DNA of 64,000 nt from Falcatimonas sp. MSJ-15 (GTDB lineage Bacteria; Bacillota; Clostridia; Lachnospirales; Lachnospiraceae): NCBI RefSeq assembly GCF_018918265.1, contig NZ_JAHLQC010000008.1, positions 124,001-188,000 of the forward strand, read 5' to 3'. Shown in pieces: positions 1 to 9,368 of the stretch (its first letter is position 1; each line of letters begins with the position of its first letter). A model generated the notes under the pieces. The model saw only the letters and a program-made list of their open reading frames with translations, ran no database searches and was not told the origin of the DNA. Made by a program: the position numbers and the translations under genes.

Positions 1-426
1 AAGACTCGCTTCAATTCCACCAATAATTATAGGATTCTTCTTATATACCTGACGTATAAGATTACAATATACTGTTGTAGCATAATCAGGTCTTTTTCCG
101 ATAATGCCACCTGGTGTAAATGAATCCATCTTTCTTCTTTTTTTAGAAACAGTATAATGATTAACCATTGAATCCATATTACCTGAAGATACTAAGAATC
201 CAAGCCTTGGTTCACCAAGAATTGTAATGCTTTCTTTATCTTTCCAATCTGGCTGTGATATTATTCCTACTTTATATCCATGTGCTTCAAGTGTTCTACT
301 TATTATTGCAGGTCCAAATGATGGATGATCTATATAAGCATCACCTATTACATAGACGAAATCTAACTGTTCCCAGCCTCTCTTTTTCATATCTTCTTTT
401 GATATTGGTAAAAAATCTTTAATCAT
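1..426 (-). CDS. ygiQ: YgiQ family radical SAM protein, N-terminal part (cut by window edge)
   Basis: Translating the minus strand from the ATG at 424-426 gives 142 open codons running off the window. The residues follow the YgiQ/UPF0313 N-terminus closely: [15 protein letters not shown], then a [13 protein letters not shown] stretch, [33 protein letters not shown] and [10 protein letters not shown]. The family carries a radical SAM Fe-S domain further on, outside this window, so the catalytic cysteines cannot be checked. Its cellular role is not established. The start codon overlaps the end of the upstream HAD gene by 8 bp, so the two are translationally coupled and this is the last visible gene of a six-gene operon. 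Confidence 0.9.
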   Translation of the reverse strand, partial: MIKDFLPISKEDMKKRGWEQLDFVYVIGDAYIDHPSFGPAIISRTLEAHGYKVGIISQPDWKDKESITILGEPRLGFLVSSGNMDSMVNHYTVSKKRRKMDSFTPGGIIGKRPDYATTVYCNLIRQVYKKNPIIIGGIEASL

Positions 427-1090
427 TAAGTACCTCATACTTTCCACTTAATATATCATTATAATTATTAATGTAATAATCGGCAAGTTCCTTCTTCTCG
501 CTGTCAACATCTTTTGAATAATCATCATATACTGCACATACTTGCATACCTGCATTCTTACCTGCAAGAATTCCCATTGGCACATCTTCGAATACAAGAC
601 ATTCCTGTGGCTCTACATTAAGTTCATCTGCAACTTTAAGATATATATCAGGTGCAGGCTTTCCTCTATTAACTTCACATGCTGTTACAATTTCATCAAA
701 ATAGTTATTAAGTCCTGTACCAAGTGATACAGCATTAACAAGTTCTCTTGAATTGCTTGTTGCAATACCAAGTTTTATTCCATTATCTTTAAGATATGAG
801 AGAAAATCTTTTACTCCATACTTTAAACCTACTTCATGCTCATATTTATATCTCGCCATATTATTCCAAGTCTCTTTAATCTCATCTATCGACTCTTTAA
901 GGTTAAAATTCTCTTTAAAATAATTTGCTGTCTCTGTAAAGCTCATTCCTTCAATTTCTTTTTGAAGTTTCTCTGGAAGTTCAATATTATGTTTTCCAAG
1001 ATATTCTATATCTATATCTCTCCACATCCACATTGAATCTATTAATGTTCCATCCATATCAAATATTACTGCTTTAATATCTTTTAACAT
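419..1090 (-). CDS. HAD-superfamily hydrolase (beta-phosphoglucomutase-like phosphatase)
   Basis: A 223-residue cytosolic HAD hydrolase of the beta-phosphoglucomutase/phosphatase branch. Motif I is [10 protein letters not shown] near residue 10, with the nucleophile Asp and the acid/base Asp two residues later. Motif II is the GIATSNS region near 110. Motif III is the Lys of GKPAPDIYL near 145. Motif IV is [17 protein letters not shown] near 170. A helical cap lies between motifs I and II, as expected for a subclass I enzyme of about 220 residues. The substrate cannot be predicted, but a small sugar phosphate or nucleotide is likely. It sits 38 bp after the pseudouridine synthase gene and overlaps ygiQ by 8 bp, so it is within an operon of RNA-modification and housekeeping genes. 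Confidence 0.88.
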   Translation of the reverse strand: MLKDIKAVIFDMDGTLIDSMWMWRDIDIEYLGKHNIELPEKLQKEIEGMSFTETANYFKENFNLKESIDEIKETWNNMARYKYEHEVGLKYGVKDFLSYLKDNGIKLGIATSNSRELVNAVSLGTGLNNYFDEIVTACEVNRGKPAPDIYLKVADELNVEPQECLVFEDVPMGILAGKNAGMQVCAVYDDYSKDVDSEKKELADYYINNYNDILSGKYEVLND

Positions 1091-1128
1091 TAGTTATTCT
1101 TTTCCTTTTCTTTTATTTTGTGCAATCA

Positions 1129-1839
1129 TTATCTTTCATTAAGAAGTTTGACTTCTTCATCAGTGAGTTTTCTATAACTTCCAATCTCAAGAGTATTATC
1201 GAGTTTTAACTTGCCCATTGATATTCTCTTTAGATAGAGCACTTTAAGATCTATCGCTTCGAACATCTTCTTAACTTGATGAAACTTACCTTCAAATATC
1301 TCAAGTTCTATCTCGGACTCATCAGCAGAGTTAATAATCTTAAGATTACCAGGCAATGCTTTTGTGCCATCTTTTAGTATAAGTCCTTCTTTAAATAATT
1401 CTATATGTCTGTCTGTAACAGGACCATTTATTCGTGCATAATATACTTTTGATACATGCTTTTTAGGCGATAAAAGCCTATGTGCCATATCTCCATCATT
1501 AGTTATTACAAGAAGTCCTTCCGTATCTATATCAAGTCTCCCAACCGGGAAAAGATCTTTTCTCTTCTTATCATCTATTATATCAATTACAGTTCGATAT
1601 CTGTTATCAGTTGTTGCAGATACTACACCGGCTGGTTTATTAAGCATATAATATTCTACTTTTGTATATCCAACCACTTTATCATCAAATGTTATTATTG
1701 CACTATTCTCATCAATCTTAACATCTGCACTTTTTACAACTTCATTATCAACTTTTACACGACCTTTTTTGATATACTCTTTTACCTGGCTGCGACTTCC
1801 AACGCTCATCTCGCACAGATATTTGTCAAGTCTTATCAT
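1129..1839 (-). CDS. rluB: RNA pseudouridine synthase, RsuA/RluB family
   Basis: Converts a specific uridine in rRNA to pseudouridine. An N-terminal S4 RNA-binding domain (RLDKYLCEMSVGSRSQVKEY, then KKGRVKVDNEVV) is followed by the RsuA/RluB catalytic core with GRLDIDTEGLLVITNDG, which carries the catalytic Asp. The C-terminal GKFHQVKKMFEAI motif is typical of the family. I take the ATG at 1837-1839 (MIRLDKYL) as the start. It lies just after the rsmF stop and gives a 236-residue protein beginning at the S4 domain. A longer frame reaching 1902 would run inside rsmF. RluB, RluE, RluF and RsuA are hard to separate by eye, so the target nucleotide is uncertain. It follows an rRNA methyltransferase in the same operon. 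Confidence 0.85.
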   Translation of the reverse strand: MIRLDKYLCEMSVGSRSQVKEYIKKGRVKVDNEVVKSADVKIDENSAIITFDDKVVGYTKVEYYMLNKPAGVVSATTDNRYRTVIDIIDDKKRKDLFPVGRLDIDTEGLLVITNDGDMAHRLLSPKKHVSKVYYARINGPVTDRHIELFKEGLILKDGTKALPGNLKIINSADESEIELEIFEGKFHQVKKMFEAIDLKVLYLKRISMGKLKLDNTLEIGSYRKLTDEEVKLLNER

Positions 1840-1840
1840 A

Positions 1841-3217
1841 TTACTGCCATCTCCATCCGGATAGATATTTATTCTTAAGTGTTCCATTGACAAGTTTACC
1901 AAAGCCTAGTGGACATCCATCTACACATACTAACTGCCAGCCACTGTCTCTTGCTGTCTGTATATCATCTACATCAATTGTCTCACCTTTAAGATATTTT
2001 ATAACTCTTGCATCGTCTACATTAAGATCGATAACCGAATCAAACTCGTTCATCTTAAGTGACATTGCAAGTGCCTGACTTGGCTCAAATCTGTTTTTCT
2101 TAATCTCACCTAGCAATAGTCCTGTTCTAAGATATTTGAGTCCTTTTAATGAACCAAGTTCTTTTGGTACGATATATGCTCTTGTATCAAATATCTGAAG
2201 TTCATCCATATTATAGTCTCTATATATATGTTTTAAGAATTCAGTTATCTCTTCAGGCACTTTTTTTACATTAGACTCAAGTCTTTTACCATTAAGATCC
2301 TCTTTTAATTCTCCATCTTTTTTAAGTAATGCTACAAAATGACCTTCGCCTTCTATCTTGTGAGGGAACAGTCTTACGCAGCCTTTTGTCTCTTTTGATG
2401 TACCTGCAAGTTCATACATTCCATCACAAAAGCCTTCTTTTTTCTCAAGTGGAACAACTGACATCTCCGGACATTGATCAAGAATATATTGTATCTGTTG
2501 TTCATCTTCACACATTGAAAATGTACATGTTGAATATATCATAAGTCCACCTGGTTTTAACATCTTAACTGCTTCTGTAACGATAGTCTTTTGAAGATTG
2601 CTATAGAATTCAGGACCATTACTGAGCCATGCTTTTATAAGTTTGTTATCTTTTCTAAACATTCCTTCACCTGAACATGGCGCATCTATTAAGATCTTGT
2701 CAAAATATTCTGGGAAATATTCTGCAAGTTTCTGTGGCATCTCACATACAACTGCCATATTAGATATCCCGAATAATTCAAGATTTTTAAGTAATGCTTT
2801 AGCTCTTGTAGCACTTATATCGTTAGATACAAGTAATCCTTCTCCTGCAAGTTTTGCTGCAAGTTCTGTACTCTTTCCACCAGGTGCAGCACACAGATCA
2901 AGAACTCTCTCTCCCGGTGTTACAGGCAAAAGATTAGCCGGTGTCATCGCACTTGGTTCCTGAAGATAATATAATCCTGCAAAATAATATGGATGTTTAG
3001 CAGGCCTGTCATCTTCTGAATAAAAAAAGCCATTCTCAATCCATGGTATCTGTCTTAACTTAAAAGGACTAATCTTCAAAAAATCTTCTACGCTTATCTT
3101 AGATGTATTAACTCTAAGTCCGTATATTCTTGGTTCTTCAAAACTTTTTATATAATCTTCGTACTCATCTTTTAGAAGTACTTTCATACTATCAGTAAAC
3201 TGCTTTGGTAAATTCAT
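1841..3217 (-). CDS. rsmF: 16S rRNA m5C methyltransferase, RsmF/NOP2 family
   Basis: A 458-residue S-adenosylmethionine-dependent RNA cytosine-C5 methyltransferase. The SAM-binding loop is VLDLCAAPGGKST near residue 105. The two catalytic cysteines lie in DAPCSGEGMFRKD (near 180) and IYSTCTFSMCEDE (near 230), the usual pair of the NOL1/NOP2/Sun fold. The C-terminal region of about 170 residues contains a PUA-like segment typical of RsmF (YebU) rather than RsmB, so 16S rRNA C1407 or an equivalent position is the likely target. It is 16 bp downstream of relQ, with its ribosome site overlapping the relQ stop, and ends next to the pseudouridine synthase start. The operon position supports a ribosome-maturation role. 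Confidence 0.88.
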   Translation of the reverse strand: MNLPKQFTDSMKVLLKDEYEDYIKSFEEPRIYGLRVNTSKISVEDFLKISPFKLRQIPWIENGFFYSEDDRPAKHPYYFAGLYYLQEPSAMTPANLLPVTPGERVLDLCAAPGGKSTELAAKLAGEGLLVSNDISATRAKALLKNLELFGISNMAVVCEMPQKLAEYFPEYFDKILIDAPCSGEGMFRKDNKLIKAWLSNGPEFYSNLQKTIVTEAVKMLKPGGLMIYSTCTFSMCEDEQQIQYILDQCPEMSVVPLEKKEGFCDGMYELAGTSKETKGCVRLFPHKIEGEGHFVALLKKDGELKEDLNGKRLESNVKKVPEEITEFLKHIYRDYNMDELQIFDTRAYIVPKELGSLKGLKYLRTGLLLGEIKKNRFEPSQALAMSLKMNEFDSVIDLNVDDARVIKYLKGETIDVDDIQTARDSGWQLVCVDGCPLGFGKLVNGTLKNKYLSGWRWQ

Positions 3218-3233
3218 TCTTTTCCTGTTCTCC

Positions 3234-4034
3234 TTACAAGCCCTGAGCTCTATATCCCTCGGCTATTATATCTAATTGTTTATTAAATTTTTTTAACTGT
3301 TCCAAATCATTTTCTTTATATATGCTATAGAATTCATCCTGAATCTTAACAATCTCTCTTTTATTAGCAACCTTATACAGGTTCTGGATATTATTAAGAA
3401 TATCTGCAACAACATTAGCTTTATCATTAAAAGAATTCTGTGCATCCATAATATCATCTCTTACAGATGACATCTCTTTATCAAGAATAACAATGGCTTC
3501 TGAAGAAGCCATAAGGCGTTCTTTTATCGAATCAGGCATATTATATCGGTACTTGTACTGTAATGAATGTTCAATAGTAGCCCAAAAATTCATAGCAAGT
3601 GTTCTAATCTGTATCTCAGCCTGTATCTTCTTACATCCCTGACTTGTCTCAACATTGTAGTATATAATCAGATGATAACTTCTATATCCACTGTCCTTTT
3701 GATTCTTTACATAATCTTTTTCACTTTTTATTGTCATATCACTGCGGTTACGAATTATATCAACAACTTTGTATATATCTTCAACAAATTGACATATTAT
3801 TCTTATTCCCGCAATATCTTCTATCTTTGTTGTAATCTCGTCCATTGAAATGTTCTTCTTTTGAACTTTTTCAAGAATACTAGAGATTGTCTTTACTCTT
3901 CCGGTAACCTGCTCAATTGGAGAATACATCCCTTTTTGTCTGTATTCTTTAATCATGTGTGAAAATTTAACAACTAATTCATCTACTGCAAGATCATAAG
4001 GTGTAAGTATTTCTCTCCATAATTGTATTTCCAT
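3234..4034 (-). CDS. relQ: Small alarmone synthetase (GTP pyrophosphokinase, RelQ/YjbM type)
   Basis: Transfers pyrophosphate from ATP to GTP or GDP to make (p)ppGpp or pppGpp. This 266-residue protein has only the synthetase domain, with no HD hydrolase, TGS or ACT domains, so it is a small alarmone synthetase rather than Rel. Visible landmarks are RVKTISSILEKVQ (substrate-binding basic segment near residue 45), EDIAGIRIICQF (catalytic region), KNQKDSGYRSYHLIIYYN and AEIQIRTLAMNFWATIEHSLQYKY, which match RelQ. The long C-terminal helices form the tetramer interface in characterised RelQ proteins. It lies between pepD and rsmF in one operon, which links alarmone production to ribosome-modification genes. 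Confidence 0.9.
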   Translation of the reverse strand: MEIQLWREILTPYDLAVDELVVKFSHMIKEYRQKGMYSPIEQVTGRVKTISSILEKVQKKNISMDEITTKIEDIAGIRIICQFVEDIYKVVDIIRNRSDMTIKSEKDYVKNQKDSGYRSYHLIIYYNVETSQGCKKIQAEIQIRTLAMNFWATIEHSLQYKYRYNMPDSIKERLMASSEAIVILDKEMSSVRDDIMDAQNSFNDKANVVADILNNIQNLYKVANKREIVKIQDEFYSIYKENDLEQLKKFNKQLDIIAEGYRAQGL

Positions 4035-4065
4035 GCAAAATACCTCCCTGAGAATATTATTTTAG

Positions 4066-5517
4066 TTATTTAAGTTCTTTTAATACTTGTATAACAAAGT
4101 TCCATACTCTTTCAACAGATGATATGCTAAGTGTCTCATTTGGTGTATGAATATCTTTCATATCCGGTCCAAAAGAGACAATATCAAGATCTTTTACTTT
4201 GCCGGCGATAATTCCACATTCAAGTCCTGCATGTATTGCCTCTATCTTGACATCATGTCCATACTGTTTTTTGAATACATCATTACATACATCTCTTAAT
4301 CTGGATTCTCTCTTATATGCCCATTCTGGATAATCACCACTTTCATGGTAAGAAGCACCTACGAATTCTGCCATAAATCGTACTCTGTTCTTAAGTGCTA
4401 TCTTGGCTGAATTAACAGAACTTCTTATTGCAAATCCCATAACTGCTTTATGTTCATCAAGTGATAAAATTCCAAGATTAAGTGATGTCTCAACAAGTCC
4501 TTCAATATCAGGGCTCATTGACATTATTCCATTAGGAAGATTAACTAATAAAAAGATTAGTTTTAACTGGCTTGTTCCAACAAGAGCATTATATTCACCC
4601 TCTGTATCTCTTGTAAGAGTTATCTTTATATTTTTATCTGTAACACCATATTCTACAGAAAGTGCTTTTTGAAGTTCATCACATGCTGTGCTTAAAACAT
4701 CATAATCACTTGAATCAATTACAAGTGATACTCCACTTTCTCTTGGAATCGCATTGTCTTTTGAACCACCATATAGACTTATGATATTGGCATCTATCTC
4801 TTCAATTATATTGAACAGAAGTCTTCCTAACAGACAATTTGCATTAGCACGTCCTTTATTAATCTCGGCACCTGAATGTCCACCAAGAAGTCCTGTTATT
4901 GCAATATCTACTTTTAGACCTGTTTTTTTAGCATATTTTGCATCAAGTTCAACTGTTGATGTAAGTCCTCCTGCACAACTTGCAAGAATAATGCCTTCTT
5001 CATCAGAATCCATATTAAGCATATACTTGCCTTTTAACATGCTAAGATCAATACTGTCAGCGCCAAGCATTCCTATCTCTTCATCAACTGTAAATATAAC
5101 TTCAAGTGGAGCATGTTCAATATCATCACTGTCAAGTATTGCAAGTGCATAAGCAACAGCTATTCCATCGTCACCACCTAATGTTGTTCTATCTGCTGTA
5201 AGATTATCACCGTCAACAATAAGAGTTAATGAATCTGTATCAAAGTTATGTTCTGAATCAGAAGTCTTCTCACATACCATATCAAGATGTCCTTGAAGTA
5301 TTACAGCATCGCTTTGTTCATATCCTTTTGTTCCATCTTTGAATATAATAACATTATTAGCAGCATCCTGAATATATCTTAATCCACGTTCTTTAGCAAA
5401 ATTAACGCAATAATCACTAATTCTCTTAGTATCTCTTGAACCATGTGGGATTGCTGTTATCTCTTCAAAATATCTAAATACTTTTTCAGGTTTTAAATTA
5501 CTTAATTTATATTCCAT
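4066..5517 (-). CDS. pepD: Aminoacyl-histidine dipeptidase (PepD, M20 family)
   Basis: A 483-residue cytosolic metallopeptidase of the PepD/M20C group that hydrolyses Xaa-His and other dipeptides. Metal and catalytic residues are visible in order: LQGHLDMVCEK (first His and catalytic Asp, near residue 80), TLGGDDGIAVAYALAI (bridging Asp), DEEIGMLGAD (general-base Glu and metal Glu, near 145), and the C-terminal HAGLECGIIAGK and SFGPDMKDIHTPNE (last His). The length is that of E. coli PepD. It is the first gene of the minus-strand operon, with an extended -10 promoter about 130 bp upstream, and is divergent from the ylbJ-like gene. Confidence 0.93.
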   Translation of the reverse strand: MEYKLSNLKPEKVFRYFEEITAIPHGSRDTKRISDYCVNFAKERGLRYIQDAANNVIIFKDGTKGYEQSDAVILQGHLDMVCEKTSDSEHNFDTDSLTLIVDGDNLTADRTTLGGDDGIAVAYALAILDSDDIEHAPLEVIFTVDEEIGMLGADSIDLSMLKGKYMLNMDSDEEGIILASCAGGLTSTVELDAKYAKKTGLKVDIAITGLLGGHSGAEINKGRANANCLLGRLLFNIIEEIDANIISLYGGSKDNAIPRESGVSLVIDSSDYDVLSTACDELQKALSVEYGVTDKNIKITLTRDTEGEYNALVGTSQLKLIFLLVNLPNGIMSMSPDIEGLVETSLNLGILSLDEHKAVMGFAIRSSVNSAKIALKNRVRFMAEFVGASYHESGDYPEWAYKRESRLRDVCNDVFKKQYGHDVKIEAIHAGLECGIIAGKVKDLDIVSFGPDMKDIHTPNETLSISSVERVWNFVIQVLKELK

Positions 5518-5651
5518 TTTAATTACCTCGTTTCTTATCTATTTTGCTACAATATTTTAATAAAGTTATGTTAACTTATTCTTAAAAATCCTTGCATCAA
5601 AACCTTTATCTACTATTTTGCCATAATCTTTACAAAAAATCAATCAGTGAT

Positions 5652-5660
5652 ATTATAGCA
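5652..5660 (-). promoter_or_regulatory. Extended -10 promoter for the pepD operon
   Basis: On the minus strand the sequence reads TGCTATAAT, a consensus extended -10 element. There is no clear -35 box at the usual distance, which is common for extended -10 promoters. A start site near 5645 would leave a leader of about 128 nt before pepD. I saw no conserved riboswitch motif in that leader. Confidence 0.5.
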
Positions 5661-5727
5661 CAAAACATAGTTCTTATATATATATCTTTGCATATATTAA
5701 TAATAATCAAACTTATATGGATACAAT

Positions 5728-6708
5728 ATGCTACATACAACTAATAAAACAGACATATTCTCTGTTATATGCCTGCTTACACTTACAGCTTTTGCCTCCT
5801 CACCTCTTATATCAATCGCAGGTGCAAGAACCGGTTTGCTATTATGGTTTAATAACATAGTTCCAACACTTTTGCCTTTTATAACTATAATAAATCTTTT
5901 GGACCGACTTGGCGGCTTTATATTATTCAGGCATATATTCGGTCTTTTTTTTCAAAAGATATTGCATCTTAATCCTTATTATGCATCTATTGTAATTCCC
6001 GGCATTATATGTGGTTATCCATCGGGTGCAGTATGTGCTGTTAATATGTATGATAGTGGAATTATAAAACAACATGAATGTGAATTCTTATGTATTATTT
6101 CAAGTTTTATAAGTCCTATGTTTTTGTCAGGATATGTCCTTACTGCACAAAAAGGCAATATATACAATATATTAGCAATTATAATATCTGTATATGCTCC
6201 TCGTATCATATTACTGCCTATATATAAAAAAATCTATCACATCAAATGTCCTGACTCATATTCACAGATTGATTATTCTGATTTTAATATCAAGGATAAT
6301 ATAAAAGATAAGGTAAAAGATAAAGTAAATCTGATAAGCCTGATTGATGATGCAATAACATCAAGTTTTCAGATCATCCTTAGAGTAGGTGGATATATAA
6401 TAATGTGTTCTGTACTGACAGAATATATTATCAGATTATCTTTCAAAACTCCAGCAATCAAAGCATTGATTCTATGTATCGTTGAGATAACAAATGGAAT
6501 TAATTATACATATAGTGTTATTAACATTCCGATTATCTGCAACCTCATTATTGTCATGTCTATATGCTTTAGTGGAATATGTATTAATATGCAGGTATTA
6601 GGTGTAAGCAAAAAAGCTGGTATTAGCAGCCTTCATTATCTGCTTTCCAAATTATGTGAGTCTATAATTGGTGGAGTTATATATATTATATATATCTGTC
6701 TTGTATGA
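5728..6708 (+). CDS. ylbJ: YlbJ-like sporulation integral membrane protein
   Basis: A 326-residue polytopic membrane protein with about eight hydrophobic segments. The N-terminal part matches the YlbJ/nucleoside-recognition (gate) family: LLLWFNNIVPTLLPFITI, then GIICGYPSGAVCAVNMYDSG and FISPMFLSGYVL. The second half has a paired gate-like region (ILRVGGYIIMCSVL and ISICFSGICINMQVLGV). In Bacillus and Clostridia ylbJ is needed for normal sporulation, although the transported solute is unknown. The protein is shorter than B. subtilis YlbJ (408 residues). It is one of few plus-strand genes here and is divergent from pepD. The spore protein gene at 9.4 kb independently supports a sporulating host. 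Confidence 0.75.
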   Translation: MLHTTNKTDIFSVICLLTLTAFASSPLISIAGARTGLLLWFNNIVPTLLPFITIINLLDRLGGFILFRHIFGLFFQKILHLNPYYASIVIPGIICGYPSGAVCAVNMYDSGIIKQHECEFLCIISSFISPMFLSGYVLTAQKGNIYNILAIIISVYAPRIILLPIYKKIYHIKCPDSYSQIDYSDFNIKDNIKDKVKDKVNLISLIDDAITSSFQIILRVGGYIIMCSVLTEYIIRLSFKTPAIKALILCIVEITNGINYTYSVINIPIICNLIIVMSICFSGICINMQVLGVSKKAGISSLHYLLSKLCESIIGGVIYIIYICLV

Positions 6709-6729
6709 ATATATAATCAGAAAATATAT

Positions 6730-6773
6730 AAAAAGCTGATCCTAAAAGTATTATATACTCTCTAGGATCAGCT
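6730..6773 (-). terminator. Intrinsic terminator after the coiled-coil gene
   Basis: An 11-bp perfect stem (AGCTGATCCTA at 6734-6744 with TAGGATCAGCT at 6763-6773). On the minus strand it is followed by a T-rich tract (TTTTTATATATTTT). It ends the rsmD-coaD-6795 transcript. It may also stop readthrough from the convergent ylbJ-like gene, although the U-tract favours the minus direction. Confidence 0.8.
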
Positions 6774-6794
6774 CTAAATTACATTATGTATCTG

Positions 6795-7418
6795 TTATTC
6801 TTCTATCATTCCTGACTCTTCGTCATATTCATTCTCGTCTTTTGGCTCTTCTTTTGGTTCTTCAGCTTTCTCTTCCTGTACTGGTTCTGGATGAAGTTCT
6901 TTTCTATTATTAACAACAACTTCTAGATCTTTTGAAAGAGAAGCGATGAGACTGTCATATTTGATCTTGGTTGTCTCTATTGTATTCTCTAACATACTTT
7001 GCATTGTACCTAACAATTCATCTGTATAGTCTATTGCTCCAAGTCTTATATTCTCAGCATCTTCATATGCTGCATTAATCATATTTCTTGCTTCTTCCTG
7101 TGCCTGCATAACAATAGCATTAGCCTGTGCATACGCCTGTTGCATAATCTCATGTTCGTTAACGAGCTGTTCAGTATATACTTTCGCTTCATCAACTACT
7201 TTTCTTGCTTCTTCATGAGCCTGTTCGATAATAGCATCTTTATTCTTTACTATTGCCTGATATCTCTTAATCTCCTCAGGTGTCTTCATTCTTAATTCTG
7301 TAAGTAGTTCTGTAATTTCGTCCCTGTTTACAATAATCTTTGTATTAGATAAAGGCTGTGGTTTGCAATTATCTATATATTCCTCTATCTCAGAAATAAT
7401 CTGTTCTATTTTGCTCAT
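6795..7418 (-). CDS. Coiled-coil protein, DivIVA/V-ATPase-subunit-like, unknown function
   Basis: A 207-residue hydrophilic protein dominated by a coiled coil from about residue 45 to 175 (EEIKRYQAIVKNKDAIIEQ onward). It has Ala/Glu/Gln-rich heptads such as EQAHEEARKVVDEAK and IVMQAQEEARNMINAA, which resemble the repetitive helix of DivIVA-like proteins and H-subunits of V-type ATPases. The tail is acidic (EEKAEEPKEEPKDENEYDEE). No enzyme motif is present. The gene is the last of a tight operon with rsmD and coaD, a common arrangement in Lachnospiraceae. An envelope or division scaffold is a guess only. The ribosome site GGAGAGG lies close to the ATG. Confidence 0.7.
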   Translation of the reverse strand: MSKIEQIISEIEEYIDNCKPQPLSNTKIIVNRDEITELLTELRMKTPEEIKRYQAIVKNKDAIIEQAHEEARKVVDEAKVYTEQLVNEHEIMQQAYAQANAIVMQAQEEARNMINAAYEDAENIRLGAIDYTDELLGTMQSMLENTIETTKIKYDSLIASLSKDLEVVVNNRKELHPEPVQEEKAEEPKEEPKDENEYDEESGMIEE

Positions 7419-7457
7419 ACTACCTCTCCTCTTCTTATTGTTAATCTGATGTCACTT

Positions 7458-7940
7458 TTATTGTTCTTTAAATTTTTCCTGCATATGCGAAATTACTTTT
7501 TCAGGGAGAAACTTACTTATATCTCCACCGAATTTTGCAACTTCTTTTACTGTGCTTGAACTAAGGTAAGCATACTTTAAATTGGTTGTAAAAAAGATTG
7601 TATCTATATCTGGTGATATTATTCTGTTTGTCTGTGACATTTGAAGTTCATACTCAAAATCTGTTATGGCACGTAAACCTCTCACAACGATGCATGCATC
7701 ATTCTTTTTTGCAAAATCAACAAGTAACCCACTAAAAGCCTGCACTTCCACATTAGGAATATGTGACGTCACTTCTTTTAACATATTAACACGTTCAGTC
7801 GCAGAAAACAACGGTGTTTTTGAATTATTGTTCAAAACACCTACAATTAACTTATCAACAATCTTTGATGATCTTTCTATAATATCTAAATGCCCCAAAG
7901 TTACCGGATCAAAACTTCCCGGATAAACTCCAATTCTCAT
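7458..7940 (-). CDS. coaD: Phosphopantetheine adenylyltransferase
   Basis: Catalyses the fourth step of coenzyme A synthesis: 4'-phosphopantetheine plus ATP to dephospho-CoA. The 160-residue protein begins [20 protein letters not shown], containing the nucleotidyltransferase TxGH-type motif. It continues with [20 protein letters not shown], the substrate-binding loop with the catalytic Arg, and the C-terminal [17 protein letters not shown] chose the ATG at 7938-7940 because GGAGG sits 5 nt upstream and directly follows the rsmD stop. An in-frame TTG 12 bp earlier has no support. It is coupled with rsmD, the usual firmicute pairing. Confidence 0.95.
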   Translation of the reverse strand: MRIGVYPGSFDPVTLGHLDIIERSSKIVDKLIVGVLNNNSKTPLFSATERVNMLKEVTSHIPNVEVQAFSGLLVDFAKKNDACIVVRGLRAITDFEYELQMSQTNRIISPDIDTIFFTTNLKYAYLSSSTVKEVAKFGGDISKFLPEKVISHMQEKFKEQ

Positions 7941-7952
7941 AATATCCTCCAA

Positions 7953-8510
7953 TTAGCGTATTTTTTTAATAAACACATGTTTATTGGTCTTATATTCTTT
8001 ATTCTTGACAATCTCATATCCCATATCGGCAAGATAATCAAATTCTGTATGAAGTTCTGCTTCAACTATTATTAATGTATCTTCTGTAACATAACTTTTT
8101 GATATAAGATGACTTAATACAGTCTTCTCATGCTCATGTGAATATGGTGGATCCATAAATATAATATCAAATGAATCTACTTTGCCTTCAAGACGATTAA
8201 GTGCTGTAAGTACATCACATTCCATAACAACTGCATCATCTGCAAGTTTAGTGAATCTAAGATTCTCTCTTATACATTCTGTACACTTCTTATTATTCTC
8301 AACGAACCATGCATTCTTAGCTCCTCTGCTCAATGCTTCAATTCCGATTGCTCCACTTCCACTAAACAGATCAAGAAAATTAGCTCCTATAACTTCATTC
8401 TGAATCATATTGAATAATGTTTCTTTAAGTCTGTCAGTTGTAGGTCTTGTCTCAAGTCCTTCTATTGTCTTCAAATTAAGTCTTCTTGCTTTACCAGCTA
8501 TTACTCTCAT
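7953..8510 (-). CDS. rsmD: 16S rRNA (guanine-966-N2)-methyltransferase
   Basis: A 185-residue SAM-dependent methyltransferase that modifies G966 of 16S rRNA. It starts MRVIAGKARRLNLKTIEG and has ETRPTTDRLKETLFNMI. The SAM site is FLDLFSGSGAIGIEALSRGA near residue 45, and the catalytic motif IV is FMDPPYSHEH near 125. All are standard for RsmD. It is the first gene of the rsmD-coaD-coiled-coil operon, with GGAGG ahead of the ATG. Confidence 0.94.
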   Translation of the reverse strand: MRVIAGKARRLNLKTIEGLETRPTTDRLKETLFNMIQNEVIGANFLDLFSGSGAIGIEALSRGAKNAWFVENNKKCTECIRENLRFTKLADDAVVMECDVLTALNRLEGKVDSFDIIFMDPPYSHEHEKTVLSHLISKSYVTEDTLIIVEAELHTEFDYLADMGYEIVKNKEYKTNKHVFIKKIR

Positions 8511-8555
8511 TCCTAACCTCCGATTAGTATCTATAAACCGATATATTTACCATGA

Positions 8556-8609
8556 TTTGTGAACTCCCCATCACCTAAAGGTAGTGGGTTTTACACTCTA
8601 GCTTATAAA
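8556..8609. repeat. 54-bp repeat, copy A (IS200/IS605-end-like hairpin)
   Basis: This 54-bp segment matches 57273-57326 at 49 of 54 positions. Both copies contain the imperfect hairpin CCACTACCTTTAGGTGATGG (minus-strand reading), followed by AGTTCACAAA and preceded by TTTATAAGCTAGAGTG. That arrangement resembles the right end of IS200/IS605-type elements, which carry a short hairpin next to a TTCAC-like cleavage site. No tnpA or tnpB is in the window. Copy A covers the stop codon of the histidine phosphatase gene. Confidence 0.7.
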
Positions 8610-9190
8610 ATAATTCCTTCTTCTTTTAGCTGTAATTGACCATTTTTTAGTTCTACTATGCTTATAGCACAATTCTTAATAAATGGTCCACACCACAGAT
8701 CTTTAACATCAACTTTTTTTATCCATGATAACATACATTTGATTGCTGCAGCATGTGATGCTATCAGTACTCTGTCTGCTTTACCTTCAAGTGGTATTAT
8801 AACTTTATCAAAAAAATCTTTTGTACGTAATATGACTTCTTCAAATCTTTCTCCATTAACAGGCACAAATTCTTCAGGTGCATCAAAGAATTTTTTAAAT
8901 TCTTCTCCGATCTCGCTCATTACTCTGCCTTCATAATCACCAAGACAGATCTCTTTTAATCTGTCATCATCAATAATCTCATATCTATTCTGTGTTACAA
9001 GTTCAGCAGTTTTATGTGCTCTTTTCAATGGACTCGAATATACATAGTCAAACTCTGTATCTGCTAATCTCTCTCCAGTATGCTTAGCAAGTTCTATTCC
9101 ATTATTATTAAGTTCTATATCGCTAAATCCCTGTATTCTCTTCTTAGCATTCCAATATGTCTCACCATGTCTTATAATGTATATCTCCAC
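8603..9190 (-). CDS. Histidine phosphatase (phosphoglycerate mutase-like)
   Basis: A 195-residue member of the histidine phosphatase superfamily. The catalytic motif IIRHGETYWNAKKRIQG at the N-terminus holds the phosphorylated His. The second conserved Arg is in VYSSPLKRAHKTAELV, and the second catalytic His is in VLIASHAAAIKCML. Substrate preference (phosphoglycerate, alpha-ribazole phosphate or others) cannot be told from sequence. I start at the GTG at 9188-9190, because GGAGGG lies 7 nt upstream; the frame reaches further back but without a ribosome site. The last codons run into the 54-bp repeat. Confidence 0.85.
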   Translation of the reverse strand: MEIYIIRHGETYWNAKKRIQGFSDIELNNNGIELAKHTGERLADTEFDYVYSSPLKRAHKTAELVTQNRYEIIDDDRLKEICLGDYEGRVMSEIGEEFKKFFDAPEEFVPVNGERFEEVILRTKDFFDKVIIPLEGKADRVLIASHAAAIKCMLSWIKKVDVKDLWCGPFIKNCAISIVELKNGQLQLKEEGIIL

Positions 9191-9368
9191 AACAAGTCCC
9201 TCCATTCGTGGTTTCAAAGGATGATGACTAACTTTCCTTTTTAGTAACTGTTTTATTATATCCTCTAGTCATCAATATCGCAAGCACATTAGCCACATTA
9301 TTAGAAAAAAAACACTTTTTAACCTTATATTGCCAGTTTATTTTCAATTATATATCACATAATAACAT

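Noticed and set aside
1840..1902. Extended N-terminus of the pseudouridine synthase
   Set aside because: The extra 21 codons lie inside rsmF and precede the S4 domain; the start at 1839 fits the family.
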